Below are positions 33,340 to 45,605 of a stretch of 64,000 nt of DNA, piece after piece. Where the stretch lies: the NCBI GenBank assembly GCA_024803745.1, contig JANJXV010000099.1, positions 1,860,001 to 1,924,000 on the forward strand. Direction: 5' to 3'. How positions within the stretch are numbered: the first letter of the stretch is position 1; every line of letters begins with the position of its first letter. The translations under genes were made by a program, and so were the position numbers. The notes under the pieces are model-generated. The model made no database searches. It had not been told where the DNA came from and was given only the letters and a program-made list of their open reading frames with translations. This DNA comes from Megascapheus bottae. Taxonomy: Eukaryota; Chordata; Mammalia; Rodentia; Geomyidae.

Positions 33340-34225
33340 GTCTTTCTATTTCCTTACAAATTCGTCTATGTCATTCTTTCTGACAGAAGCACAGAATTCC
33401 ATTGTGTAAAAACACCATATTTGATCTACTCATCAACTGACGGGCATCTGGGTTGGTTCCATACCTTTGTTATAGTAAATAGTGCTGTGATAAATGTTAT
33501 TGTTCTAGTGAATTTAGTGTGTCCTATCTGGACGATTGGCAAGTACTGAAATTGCTGGATCACAGGGGAGCTCTATGTTTAGTCTTTTTGGGATACTGCC
33601 ATAGTGCTTTCCATAGTGGTTGAACGAGTTTGCAATCCCACCAGCAGTGTAGTAGTGATCCCTCCTGGCCACATCCCCTCCAGCATACGTTATTAGATTT
33701 CTGGATCTTGTCCATTCTAACTGGAGTGAGGAGGAAAAGGGAAAGAGGAACTGAAACTTTCTCTCCTTACAGATGACATGATTCTGTATTTAAAGAACCC
33801 TATAGACTCTACTCCGAAGCTGCTTGAGCTGATATAAAACTTTGGTAAGGTAGCAGGGTATAAAATTAACCCTCAATGTCAACTGCCTTCCTATATGCCA
33901 ACAAATGAGAGGAATGAGGCAAGAATCAGGATAGCAACTCATTTTGCTATCAAAGAAAATAAAATACCTAGGAATTAACTTAGAATGTAAAGCACCTTTT
34001 TGATGGAACTATAAACTCTGGAGAAGGAAATTAACGCAGAACTGAGGAAATGCAAAAACCTATGCTCCTGGTTTGGAAAAAGTAATATTGTAAAAATGGC
34101 AATCTTGATAGGGACTATCTACAAATTCAGTGCAATATTCATCAATATCCCAATGTCATTCTTTAAAGAAACAGAAGAGGAAATCCAAAATTTCACTTGG
34201 AATAATAAAAGACCCCTTATAGTCT
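33340..34225 (-). mobile_element. 5'-inverted (twin-primed-like) L1 fragment
   Basis: From 33340 to about 33730 the minus strand reads ORF2 C-terminal L1 sequence (reverse of 'ggttgaacgagtttgcaatc' and 'gcatctgggttggttcc'). From about 33738 to 34225 the plus strand reads RT sequence ('gatgacatgattctg', [16 protein letters not shown]). On the minus strand this is an inverted upstream piece followed by a sense downstream piece, the arrangement expected from twin priming. The 3'UTR is missing and a GA-rich tract follows it. It sits in the single-copy junction between the units. Confidence 0.72.
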
Positions 34226-34609
34226 GTCTTCTGGCATGATACATAATGTTTAATCTCACCTTCTCCACCAATATCTCACCTTTCTCATTGAGACATAGGT
34301 GGACCTGTTTACTAGCAGCAAAGGCTCAAACGCGCAGTTTCAGGTGTCACCACTGCCTCTGTTACTGGGTAGATCCAACTCTGTCATCGATTCTGAGGTC
34401 TGCTCTGGGAGTCTTGGTCACAAGTTGTTCTGTGGCATCTGCTGCCAGCCTGTGCCTATTTGCTTCCTTTTCCTCCAGCAGCCTACAACAGGGAATGAAG
34501 TTCAGGCGCTGATGCTCTCCTTCATATGCAGGGCAGGATGAGCCCAACCCTCCCACATCTTCCTCTTCTAATTTTTGGGAAAAAATGTGCTGGCAAAAGT
34601 CCTCAGGTG

Positions 34610-35997
34610 TGGCGCATGGCTGATCCACACTTTTAATCCAGGCTGGTCACGAGGCTGAGATCTGAGTATGGAAGATCCAAGTCACCTAGAACAGGAAAGT
34701 CTGATAGATTCTTACTACCAAAAATAAAAACAGCTGGGAATGGAATTTGGGCTCAAGTGGTAAAGGGCTAGTCTTGAGTACAAATGCTTAGTGCCCAGGC
34801 CCTGAGTTCAGGCTCCAGCACTGCCAACAACCTCACTTTAGTGAGATTTTAGCTTTATCCATGTAGGCACATCTCACTGGAATCTTTGCTGGTAGAGATA
34901 GTCTTCAGAATTTTGTCTCAAGGTAAAAGTCCTCCTGGGGTAGTACACAAAAGATGTCATGGAGAGAGGAGCCCCACTTGCTCCAGGTTTGAAGATGGCA
35001 TAGGTCAAGCCAGCATGGAGTTGGCACATCAGTCTTTTTCCTAGCACCACCTACCAGTGAATGTCAAATGACAGTGATTGTTGTGGGATTGTGTGATTGA
35101 AGTGCCCCATTAAGGGCAGTGTTAGCACATCCAAACTTGGATACCAGGAATGCTGAAATCTCAAAGCTAAGATTTCTGTTGGCTACAGAAATGCTGGTGT
35201 GTCTGTGATTCACTAAAAGTTCAGGTGCAAAGATTCTGAAGCTTGATGCCATGTGTTTATTCCATTTAGTAAAATTATTTTAATGCACTGTATAAGTTAA
35301 AACATTTGATAAGAGTCAGGGGTAGTGAAAACATTGTCCTTGAATTCAGGTGTCTGGCAGGGTAATGGGGGGGGGTGTTGGTGGCTGGGACTATGAAGCT
35401 GGAGCTGCTATCAAACCATGGATCATGTTCCTCTTTGTCTGGGAGAAATGACTCCAAAGATGAAATTTGAATGGTGAGGAAAAGATGATGATGTACTCAG
35501 GAAATTTCTCCTAAACAAATGCTCATGTGGAAGTGGGATGGGGGCTGGGCATGTCTGAGGCAGAGCTTAAGGGGGCTTCTCATGGCGTTGAGAACGTTCC
35601 TTGCGACTTCAGGCATGCAGCAGGGTGTTTTAGACGACCATTGTGAGATGGATGGAATAAGACTGGAGACAAGATGAATGCTGGGATCCTGCAATGCTCT
35701 TGCATGAGTGGCTGGGGGCTCACCTGAAAGAACTAATTATGTCTAAAAAAGAAATCAGGAATTTGTTTTGATTAGATAATACCTGTAATCCGAGGCATAT
35801 TCAGGATCCTGATCTTAGTATTGTGGTTTAAAACCAACCCAGCAAAGGGAAAAATACATGACACTCATACTCCCAGTTTAGAGCAAGAACAAAGATTGAA
35901 GTAGAGCTGTGGCTCAAGAGCTAGAGTGCTACCTTGAGCAAAGAAAAGCTAAGAAAAAGCTCCAGGTCTTGAGTTCAAGGCCAGGAATGAAAGAAGG
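34610..35997 (+). mobile_element. Two SINEs of unit B left part
   Basis: Dimeric SINEs at 34610-34835 and 35762-35997, counterparts of 175-400 and 1325-1560. The DNA between them is anonymous. Confidence 0.6.
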
Positions 35998-37225
35998 AAG
36001 GTAAAAAAGGGAAGTATGTGAGGAAGGGAAATATATAAATGAAAGAGAGAAGGAACTAGAAATTTAAAACTAGAGAATATTTAAAAGTCATCAGTCCTTC
36101 TAAGAAAAGTGTTGGAGTATGGGTTCTATATGTGGTGAACTGGAAGCCCAGCAGTGACTTGTTAACCAAAGAGTCACCATGATGAGCAAAGGATAGAAAT
36201 CTGCATGAGCCTCTTAGCGGATGGAGTGACAGAAGAGAACCTCAGCTCCCATCCCATAGTTAGAAGTATATAGAGATGGGGAAGTTGGCATCACCTTGAT
36301 GTCATTGTGTCCATGGAGACTGGAAGCCATGGCTCTGTGAAAGCACAATGTTCTGGTTACTGAGCTGGGAGGCTGAGGAGAGCCAAGTCCTGGCCATGAA
36401 GAAATCAGGGTGGCAGCAGAGCAACTCAGCTGCAGTGTGTGGCTGCTTGGTTGTTCTTATTCTGTGGTGGATCAGGCTGGAGCGGGTGATAGTAACTGTT
36501 TTGTGGTCACAAGCCCTTCACCAAGAGCTTCCTCTGGGATCCTCATAAGCTACAGGGTGGCTGGTGGTGGGATGTGTGTGGGGTGAAAGTGACAGAGGGA
36601 TGGATGCATGGCAAGGTGGGTGAAGAGATGAGAGGAATGATGAGAGCCCAGTTCATTGGTTTCCAAGGTTAATGGGTGGGAGATAGAGAGGCATGATGGA
36701 GGAATGATGGAGGCAGGGGAAGGTGGTGACAGAGTGAGGCCATCTGTAGTGCCAGCCTGGCCATCATCTGAAGCCCATAGGCAGCTTCCTGATCCTTCAC
36801 TTAGTCCTGCTCCTTGTGGAGGGAATGTCACGTGTACCCAGAGCTAGGGGTGGGGCAATGTTAGTAGCACCTGGAAAACCATTGGCCTCTACCTGGGTGA
36901 GGGGTGGTTATGGCTCCCATGCTGGGTGGCCTGATAGCTATGGAACAGATCTCTCCTTAGCTACCACAGTCAGTGGCTGCTCTCCATCTAGGGTTAGGGC
37001 ACCTGCTCAGCCATCAGGACACCCCATGCCAGGACAGAGGCCTACAATTCAGATGGCAGCACAGGGGTGAAGATGATCTCACCGTAGCCCTAGTTACATG
37101 GCTGTCCCTGCATGCAGGACAGGATGAGCTGGGGGAAGATGTTCTCTGTGTTTTTCCACAGCCTATCCCGGCCTCTTCTTGTGTCTGATTAGACCAAGAG
37201 AGTACCAGTTTCCCTCTCATAGTCC

Positions 37226-37358
37226 TGGTTCTTTTTCTTTTACAGTCATGAGGCTTGAACTCAGGTCCTGGGTACTGTCCCTGAGCTCTTTTGCTCAAGG
37301 TTGATGCTCTACCATTTGAACCATAGTGCCATTTCCAGCTTTTCCTTTTCATGTGGAT
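37226..37358 (-). mobile_element. Geo-type SINE fragment (unit B)
   Basis: Counterpart of 2788-2920. Confidence 0.65.
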
Positions 37359-37720
37359 CTCTGATATGTCCAGTACTGTGCCTGCAGGGAGGCACTCACC
37401 CCACAGACAGAGCCACCTCTGCCATGACTGTGACTGCCCACAACCCTCACACCCACTCCTTGCACACCCCTCGACTCCAGTTTTAGCTCCTCTTGGACTG
37501 GGTGTCCAGCCTACCACTTCCTACACTCACAAAGGGTCTACAATTGTCTTCCCAGGGTCCTTTCTTCTGCCAGCCAGAGTACAGACTGTGCACATCTTGA
37601 CGATCACAGAGCTCAAAGCCAAAGGCTGAGATGCAGAAGGGGGTGACCCAGTAGCTGCACAGGGCCCATGGATCATCCTGTGCATCCCCCAGCCTGTGAC
37701 TTCCCCCACCCCCTTGGCAG

Positions 37721-37900
37721 TTAACTGGAAATGAGAGTTTCATGGACTTTCCTTTCTGGACTGGCTTCAAACAGAAGCTATGCACAGTTTTCAAACCATA
37801 CCCTACTGAAGAAGGGAAGCTTGATCTGGTGCTTAACTGGGTTGCACTTTGGCTCCGTTTGCTATGCCTCACGGGAGGGGGCTCATCATTTGTAGACTAA
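37721..37900 (+). other. Candidate terminal exon of unknown gene (unit B)
   Basis: This is the counterpart of 3865-4044. It is fused directly after the 'cttggcag' microhomology by the 582-bp deletion, so an AG acceptor is still present although the sequence before it comes from elsewhere. Confidence 0.25.
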
Positions 37901-38551
37901 GATCTCATGACCTTCAAAGCCAAATGCTACCTGAAAGTTCAGGGTCCCAGCCTATGTGTTGGGCCGGGGTGAATACATTCTCTGTTATGCTGGGTCATCA
38001 ACCCATGTTTTAAGCTGGAAGTAGGCAGTGCCACATTTGATAAGAACATCTGCCAGAGATTGTCACCTCATGAAAGCAAATTCTAAATTTGTATTCCATT
38101 TCCTGTGGGGGAGAAATCCCCTCCAACTTAGACAGGCTCACATCCACCTGCAGGTCACACTCCTAATGCACCCTTGAGTGTCCTCATGGTATTGGGATCT
38201 AAGTTTGTAGGGAATGCTGCTTTAGTCCATGAATTAGCTGGACAAGTGATGACAAACGTGTTGTGGATTAATATGAGAACAATTTAAGAAGCCCTGGAGG
38301 AGCATCAACCTGACCCTCTGTGGTGCTATAAATCTGATAGGATGTTCCAGACTGAGAAACAATCACATGGCTTTGTGTTTGGCATCCAGACAAGTGAGTG
38401 CATGTCTTAGCTGTCAGCCAATACAGAGGAGGACATGAATAAGTGGGTGGAAAGCATCTGTCAGACCCCTGTCTGGGGGCAGGTGGAGAGAACATAGGAA
38501 GGTAGATACCATGGCTGTGGTGGGGCCAAAAAAAAGGGTAAAAGAGGCAAA

Positions 38552-38766
38552 GGAACCAGGTACTGGTAGCTCAAGACTGTCATCCTAGCTACTCAGGAGT
38601 TTGAGATCTGAGGATCACAATTCAAAGCCAGCCCAGGACAGAAACTCCATGAGACTCTTATCTGCAATAAACTACTGAATGCAAGAAGCTCAAGCTCAGT
38701 GACAGCATCCAGGCCTAGCGTTCAAAACCCAGGACTGGCAGAAAAAAGTATCAAAGGACAAGAAGC
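38552..38766 (+). mobile_element. B1-like/Geo dimeric SINE (unit B)
   Basis: Counterpart of 4696-4910, identical over the bases I compared. Confidence 0.7.
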
Positions 38767-39576
38767 TGGCCAAAAGTTAGAGGGACTCTATCTTGACAAA
38801 CAATACAATGATAAGTTGCACTCAGAAGACTTGCACAAAATCTGGAAACGCGTGAGACCTATCTATGTATGTTTCCGGTTTGTCTAAATATATATGTTTA
38901 TGCATTTATATATTAGTATAGAGAGACAGATCAATACATATGACTATACATATATACATAGCCAGACACTTATGGGTGGGTGGTATACTGTGTGAGAGTT
39001 TGTGTTTGTGTTTTGTGGATGGCTATCTCTGTTTAAGAAAGATAGAAAATATGTAAATATCTTTAAAAAAACTTGATAAAATACTGAGAGACCTAAGCCC
39101 TTGAGGGAATCGGAAATGACAAGATTATTCACAGGCACGGTTATCCTTATGGATTCCTCAGCAAGTTTTAATTTTTTTCATTATTTTCTTTCTTTTTTTG
39201 AACCAGTGCTAAGGATTTCTCTCAGGGACCAGGTGCTGCCAATTACTAATTTTCTCATGGCTGGTACAAGAGGAACTGAGCCACAGTTCCACTTTTGCCT
39301 TATTTATTCGTGCTTAACTGAAGATAAAGATTTCTATCAGTGACTTTCTTTCAGGGGCTGGATTCTAACGAGGATCCCCAGACCTCAGGCTTCTCTATAG
39401 CTACAATTAACAATATGAGAACCCAGCACTGGGTTCCAATGCACAGGGCAAGAAATTGAGTGAATCTCTCAACTCCAATTAGCTATAATAAGCTACAAGT
39501 GAAAGACCAATACCTTTGAGGAAAAGATGCTGAGGGTTATCACACAGGCCCTATGAGTAAGCCCTAAACCCTGTAC

Positions 39577-39632
39577 ACATGTGTGCATGCACACATTGGC
39601 AGATACACACACACATGCACACACACAATATC
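39577..39632. repeat. CA/TG-rich imperfect repeat (unit B)
   Basis: Counterpart of 5695-5752, one CA unit longer. Confidence 0.75.
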
Positions 39633-39694
39633 TCAGGCAATATTGTATTTTGAATTAATATCCAAAGATTGGACAAAGGATAGCAAGTAATAAA

Positions 39695-40791
39695 ATCTGT
39701 TTTTCTTGTCTACATTGAGGGAAAGGGATAAGTCACAAGATGCAGAAGCGAAGAATTCAGAGGCAAATGCTGTGAGTGAATAACTTGTAAAAAGCACATT
39801 TCTTTTCTTTTCTTTTCTTTTGTTTTTTCTGCCATTCCTGGGGCTTGAACTCAGGGCCTGAGCACTGCTCTTGGCTTTTCCCAAGTCTAGCCCTCTGCCA
39901 CTTGAGCCGCATTGCCATATGGATTTTTATATCTGTGTGATATTAAGGACTCAAACCTAGATCGTCATGGATGCTAGGCAAGCACTCTACCACTGGGCCA
40001 AACTCTAAACCCAGATAAAGTATTTATAAATAGTCATCATCATCATATCAAAATATCCTTTCTCCTACAAAGAATGAACACTTATCTATGTCTGTAAGAC
40101 TTTTTTTTATGTCACCAATGCTTCTGTGATTTTCCCACTTGCATTTTTACAGATGACAGCACAGATATTCATCAGGAAGAAAAATTGATTACGATACAGA
40201 AACCTAACAGAAGGAAAATGTCTTCTGAAGGGTAAGGGGAATAGTGACAGTTAAGTTTGGATCTTACCTAAGAAAGGCTCGTTGAGCCTGAGACCAGGCT
40301 AGCACTTACGCCTAGTTAATGACTTGGGATTTGAACAAAAAGGTGTGCTGTTTACTACATCCATATGTGAGATGGGAAGGGAGATTCAGCCTCCAGTATG
40401 TCTTTGTGGAGGTCTTCTGTGAGCAAGGAGCTTTGGTCATTGGGCCTTGAAAGGTGACCCTACCTACCTCACAATGGAACAGAATATGGAACACTGGTAA
40501 CCAAGCCACTGCATGTGACAACCAGCTCAAGCCAGCTCCCTTGGCCTGTGGCTCAGGAGGAAGAAAGATGTTGCTGTGCTGTTGCCAACGGTCAGGAGGC
40601 TCGGATCTCAGGCATGAGAGATATGGATCTCTCACTTGAAGAAGTAGATTCTGGACCAGTGCCAAGCCAAAATTCCCGTATATCAGGCATTTCTCTAGGA
40701 AGAAAGCCAGGAAACTCCAGGGCAACTCAGATGAGGTATATTGAGAGGAAACCTATTTGAACCCATCATCCTGCCCACACACTACAACCTT
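39695..40791 (+). repeat. Inverted-repeat arm 1 (unit B, shortened)
   Basis: This is the counterpart of 5816-7177. About 266 bp holding the older SINE are missing here around 40208. Because arm 2 in both units retains that SINE, the loss is a deletion in unit B. Confidence 0.85.
39809..40014 (-). mobile_element. IDL-Geo-like SINE (unit B)
   Basis: Counterpart of 5930-6135. Confidence 0.8.
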
Positions 40792-42255
40792 CTTGTGTAC
40801 TTTCAAGTGACTATACTGAGATTAGAGTGTGTCATTTCCAATCTACTCTATTCCAATTCCTCAGTGTGAAGTGTGGTCCCATTCCTACGTTTGAAATATC
40901 CACTGTTTTGCCAACATAATGTCATGGTAAGTCAGCTCAGACTCTGAATGAGCCTTGTAACGTATGGATCCTGGAGGAAGGCCTGTTGGAGATGCTGCTG
41001 ACAAAGCTGATCGCTGCCTACCAGAAAGGTGATCTCTTTTACGTGGGAAACTTCCTGCACAATTTCAAATAGTGGAGGACAATGTAGTAGTTGCTGGAAA
41101 TTCTCTTGAAAAAGTGAGTGTTCCCACCCAAACCCAGGTTTGCTCACCCCTCCTGGCCAAGCCTTGGAATACTTGGCTCCTCTCTGAGCCTGTTTGGTTC
41201 ACTGGGGTGTTCACAGGGGAGCTAAGCATGATACAAGTGCACAAACTACTTCATAATGACTGGGACACCATGCCATTTCATTTCCCTCACAAGCTACTGG
41301 AGTCTCAACAGTGTGCTTACTGAGAAATTGGATTTCAGCCATGAGTAAGTGGCTCCCAACTGCAGCCCTCACATAGGTGACATCCTAGGAAATCCCATTT
41401 CCCAGTAAGAAATGAGGTGTCAGTACTAATGGCGGAGGCCTGTGAAATACTGGCGTCAGAGGAAAAGCTGGGGGCTGAATCACTTTTGAGACATCAGGGA
41501 GGGATTGTGATAGCTTTGCCTGTTAGAACCTGAAAGCCTTTACATTTTGGTGTGTGGTCCAGTGCTGCCACTTGAACCTGAACCCAGGTCTAAATACCAT
41601 TCCTTTGGTGTTCAAAAATTAGCACTGTATCATTTGAGTCATAGGTCAAGTTCTGGCTTTTTGCTGCCTAATTGAAGACAAGTGCCTTTAGACTTTTACT
41701 GACTAGACTGGCTTTCCACTGTGATCTTCAGAGCTCAGCCTGCTGGGTGGCTAAGATTAGAGGAATGAGCATTTAGTTCTTTATTTAGAGCATTCACTTA
41801 TTGATTTATTTAGAGCATTTACTTAGTTAATTTAAGGTGCGTTTACTTTGGACAGATGCATAGAGGCCTCTCTCAGAAGCTTCTGGAAGTGGGGTGTAAA
41901 AGTCATCCTGTTCTCGAGTGTCTCTTACACCCCTCCCAGCACATAAGTGCACATCACTACAGGACAGCCACAGCATAAGAGTCCTGCAAGAAAGCGGCTT
42001 TGGTAAAAGGCTCAGGATGGAGAGAGAGGGCTCTCACTTTCCTTGAACCGAATGTGCCCACAGCATCATGTGTTCCATCTATACGATGTGAATGGACTTC
42101 TACCCCAGTGATTTCTACGAGTTCAAGAACTGCCACACCCTGACACAACTCAAGCTCTATATGAGGCTCCACATGCCGGCTTTGGACCTGCTCTTCTAAA
42201 CCCATACTTTTTGACCTGCTGGAGGAATGTGCGACCAGTAAGACCAAGAAAAAGT
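40454..42255 (+). pseudogene. RalGDS-like gene remnant, unit B
   Basis: This is the counterpart of 6840-8640. The leader-like block is at 40515-40760, the REM start block at 40920-41113 and the REM end block at about 42045-42255. The REM block keeps the double TAG after the HNFK stop. The acceptor is destroyed here. The frame DFYPSDFYEFKNC is intact at about 42100-42125, whereas unit A has a deletion. Several nonsynonymous and stop differences from unit A show that both copies are decaying. Confidence 0.6.
41545..41770 (-). mobile_element. B1-like/Geo SINE (unit B)
   Basis: Counterpart of 7930-8160. Confidence 0.55.
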
Positions 42256-43228
42256 AGAAGTCCTGGTGTGGGTGCCTCAGAGCCTGTGAGTAGGAAGCCC
42301 ATGTGGTCTAGATATTGGTTGGCCCTTACTTCTACAGAGCTTGGCAAAATGCCCTTTATGGGTGGTGTCAGCCAGGTAATGTCTGTCCTCTGAAAGGACT
42401 CGGGAATAAGCACTCATTAGAAAGACCCTACACCTCCTCAGTGTTCAGTCCAAACTCCAGTTCTACAGGTTCCTCCATTAGATCCTCATGGAAGTTGAGT
42501 GACACTTCAACTTGCAGAGTCCACTCTGTCCACTCTGTACCTATTTCCATTCTTAGGTTTGGGTCATCGTGGAAGAGCTTATCCTGAACTCCGGATGAAA
42601 AACCCACCAATGGAGCTGGTGACTGATGGAGACTGAGAATCATCACTGCACTCCAGAAACCATGGGCCTTCTGTAGAAATTACCAAACAGGTTTAGAGTC
42701 CTGTGGATATACCTTTTGCTCTGAACCCCATGTGTGACACAGTTGAACCTGCAGATACTATGGAGGAAGAAAAAGAGCAGCCAGATTTCCTTCCGTTTCC
42801 TTTCACACTCCACCCAGAGTCAGTCCATCTGAGTCAGAGTAACACTCCACTTATTGTGCAAGCTGAAGGGGCACACGCTGGGCTCATGGAAAATGTCCCC
42901 ATGGGAAGCAGCAAGTGTACTCTCAATACTGGATTCATTGGAGGAAAATGAATCCATCCTCACAGAATATCCAGACCCATCCATCTCACTGAAAGAGACT
43001 CAATCTCCATTCGACAAACCAGAATCCATCCCCCTCTTAACTCAGGAAGGACATTCTGTTTCTCATGAGGAAGGAGACCCTTCTGAGGACTCTGAAGGAG
43101 AATTACTGTCTGAAGGCAACTTGGAGGCCAGTCTGGATTTAGAGCTTCCCTGTCCCCTTCCTAAAAAGACATCTCTTTATCTTGCTCTCATGATTCTTGT
43201 CAAGTATTCATTGTATTTACTTTGCTAA
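42255..43228 (+). pseudogene. Acidic linker-like region, unit B
   Basis: This is the counterpart of 8640-9613, with the same two overlapping open pieces (42703-42951 and 42854-43228). It includes EEGDPSEDSEGELL and the same hydrophobic end. The frame break between the pieces is shared, so it predates the duplication. Confidence 0.35.
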
Positions 43229-43644
43229 CTATTAAACTCTCATTGTTAATATTATGGTGTGCAGTTCTTCAGTGCTTATTATACTGTGTTTTATTTTCCA
43301 CTTATAATGTGAGACCTCAGACACATAGGTCCTGGGTGGGCCAAAAACCAGACAGGTCTGGTCCCATAGAAGACAACCTTACTGGATATACAGGGAACTA
43401 TGAAATGCATGGAATCACCAGGAATCCAGGCCAGGCCTCCATGGAAAGACAAGTCAGCTACCAAAGCTTAAGGACAGAGCAGATGCCTGGAAATGTGTTT
43501 TGTCAATCGGGAGAAGTGCCAGAGTAACTGTAATATTATGTGGGACTCTGTTCTGTGAGTTCAAGTCTGTTTATATATCCATTGTGCTTTGTACAAATAT
43601 TTAAGAAAATTAAAACTCCACAATAGCATCAAAAATCTACTTTG

Positions 43645-43827
43645 GCTTTGAATGTGGCCTAGTTGTAGAGTGCTCGCCTAGTATACAAGAAGACCTTGAT
43701 TCAATTCCTCGGCACTGCATACACAGAAAAAGCAGATGGGGCACTGTGGCTCAGGTGTCAGAGTGCCACCCTTGAACAAATGTGGCCAAGGACAGTTCCT
43801 GGTCCCTCAGTTCAAGCCCCAGGACTA
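43645..43827 (+). mobile_element. IDL-Geo-like SINE (unit B)
   Basis: Counterpart of 10030-10212, with a cleaner Geo half ('ggcactgtggctcaggtgtc'). Confidence 0.75.
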
Positions 43828-44255
43828 GCGAAACAAGAAATCATACCATTTTCCACACATTTGGAAATAAATCTGTTTTATCTAACCCTACTTCTTTTTT
43901 GCCAGTCCAGAGTGTGTGCCACCAAGCCAAACTACTGGCCCCCAACCTTACTATTTTTAATCATTTAATTTTTTTACATAATCATATTTCATGCTGTCTG
44001 TATTAATAGCATAAACAGTATGCTTAGTGTAATAATGTTAAAGGTAAAACATAAGAAATTAATAACTAAAATTCCTTTTTTATTATTTTTATAGCATTAC
44101 TACAATTTTATGAGAAAAATTACCTAGAATGTTTATTTTAGAGTTCAAGTAATCCATTTTGATAAATATATCAACCTACATCATTTATTTGAACACATTT
44201 TAAACTATTTTTTTCAGGAATGAAAATACATACATATTTGTTGTAAATGAAATTT

Positions 44256-44376
44256 ATGACTTGGGGGGAAGGGAAAAAGAAAAGGGGGAAGGGGGTAACA
44301 GTTTTTACAAGAAATGTACTCATTACATATGTAACAGCAATCTCTTTGTATATCACCTTGACAACAAATTTTTTGA
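44256..44376 (+). repeat. Dispersed repeat, 3' part (unit B)
   Basis: This is the counterpart of 10640-10760. Confidence 0.45.
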
Positions 44377-44412
44377 AAAGTACAATAAGTTTAAATGTCT
44401 ACTTTGGGCAGA

Positions 44413-45409
44413 ATTTTTTTTTGCCAGTACTGGGCTTAGACTCAGGACCTGAGCACGATCCTTGTTTTTGTTTTTGTTTATTCTTAAGGCGCAAGTTCTA
44501 TCACATGTGCCACAGCACCACTTTTATCTTTTTTTATCTATGTTGTGCTGAGGAATTGAACTTGGGTCTTCATTCATGCTCGGCAAGAACTCTTCCACTA
44601 GGCTTAACTTATGGCCCCAGTGGGAAGGAAGTTTTCCATAAAATATGTAGGAAATATGTACACTAAGGAAAAGCCATCAAAAATAGAAGAAAAATTATAT
44701 ACTTAGATAACGACATGCCAGTATTATGGCAGATCTCTGTAATTCTAGCTTCAAGAGTGGCCTATTTGGACCGGGAGTTGGCTGGCTGAAGTAAAGTGCT
44801 ATCCTTGAGCAAGCCCTAGGACAGTGCTCTGGCCATGAGTTGAAGCCATAGGACATGCAAAAAATAATAATTTAATGCCCGTAACTGGTGGCTCACCCTG
44901 GTAATCCTAGCTACCCTGGAGGATCGAGGTTCAAAGACGGCCCAGGCATAAAAATCTGTGAGAATCTTATTTCCAAATAATCCAGAAAATTCAAAATGAC
45001 AATGTGCCTCAAGTGGTAGAGCTCTTGCCTTGAGCTGAAGAGCTTAAGGTAAACATCCAGGCCCAGATTTCAAGCCCCATGAGTGAAAAAAAGAAAAAGA
45101 AAAAGAAAGCCCTTATCTAAGGCTGGAGTGCACACTAGTGGTAGTTTGCTTGCCTAGTATGCACAATGCCCTGTGTTCAATTACTCTGTACCACTTACAC
45201 CAAAAAAAAAAGCTGGAAATGATCTCAGAAGGTTGGGTTCTGAGGATCACAGTTCAAAGCCAGGCCAGACACTAAAGTCCATGAAACTGTTACTTCCACT
45301 TAAGCACCAGAAAACCAGAAGTGACACTGTGGCTCAAGGTGTTTAAGGTTGTAGCCTTGAGCTGAAGAGCCCAGGGATACTGCCCAGGTGCACAATTAAA
45401 GTCTTAGAA

Positions 45410-45412
<3 letters not shown>
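44413..45412. mobile_element. SINE cluster left of the GA repeat (unit B)
   Basis: A reversed IDL-Geo-like SINE (44413-44626) and four plus-strand pieces from 44716 to 45412 repeat the order seen at 10797-11797. Confidence 0.75.
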
Positions 45413-45461
<49 letters not shown>

Positions 45462-45598
45462 CAGAGAGACAGAGAGAGACAGAGAGGCAGAGAGACAGAG
45501 AGACAGAGAGAGACAGAGAGACAGAGAGAGAGACAGATAGAGAGAGAGAGAGAGAGGCAGACCGACAGAGACAGACAGAGACAGAGAGACAGAGACAT
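45413..45598. repeat. (GA)n/(GACA)n microsatellite (unit B)
   Basis: This is the counterpart of 11798-11992, with different repeat counts and internal order, so it has changed since the duplication. Confidence 0.95.
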
Positions 45599-45605
45599 CA
45601 AACAG

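Noticed and set aside
34246..34628. Overlapping open frames left of unit B, including a Glu-rich minus frame
   Set aside because: No family recognised and no splice signals stand out. The sequence belongs to the left edge of the repeated unit, where no comparison is possible.
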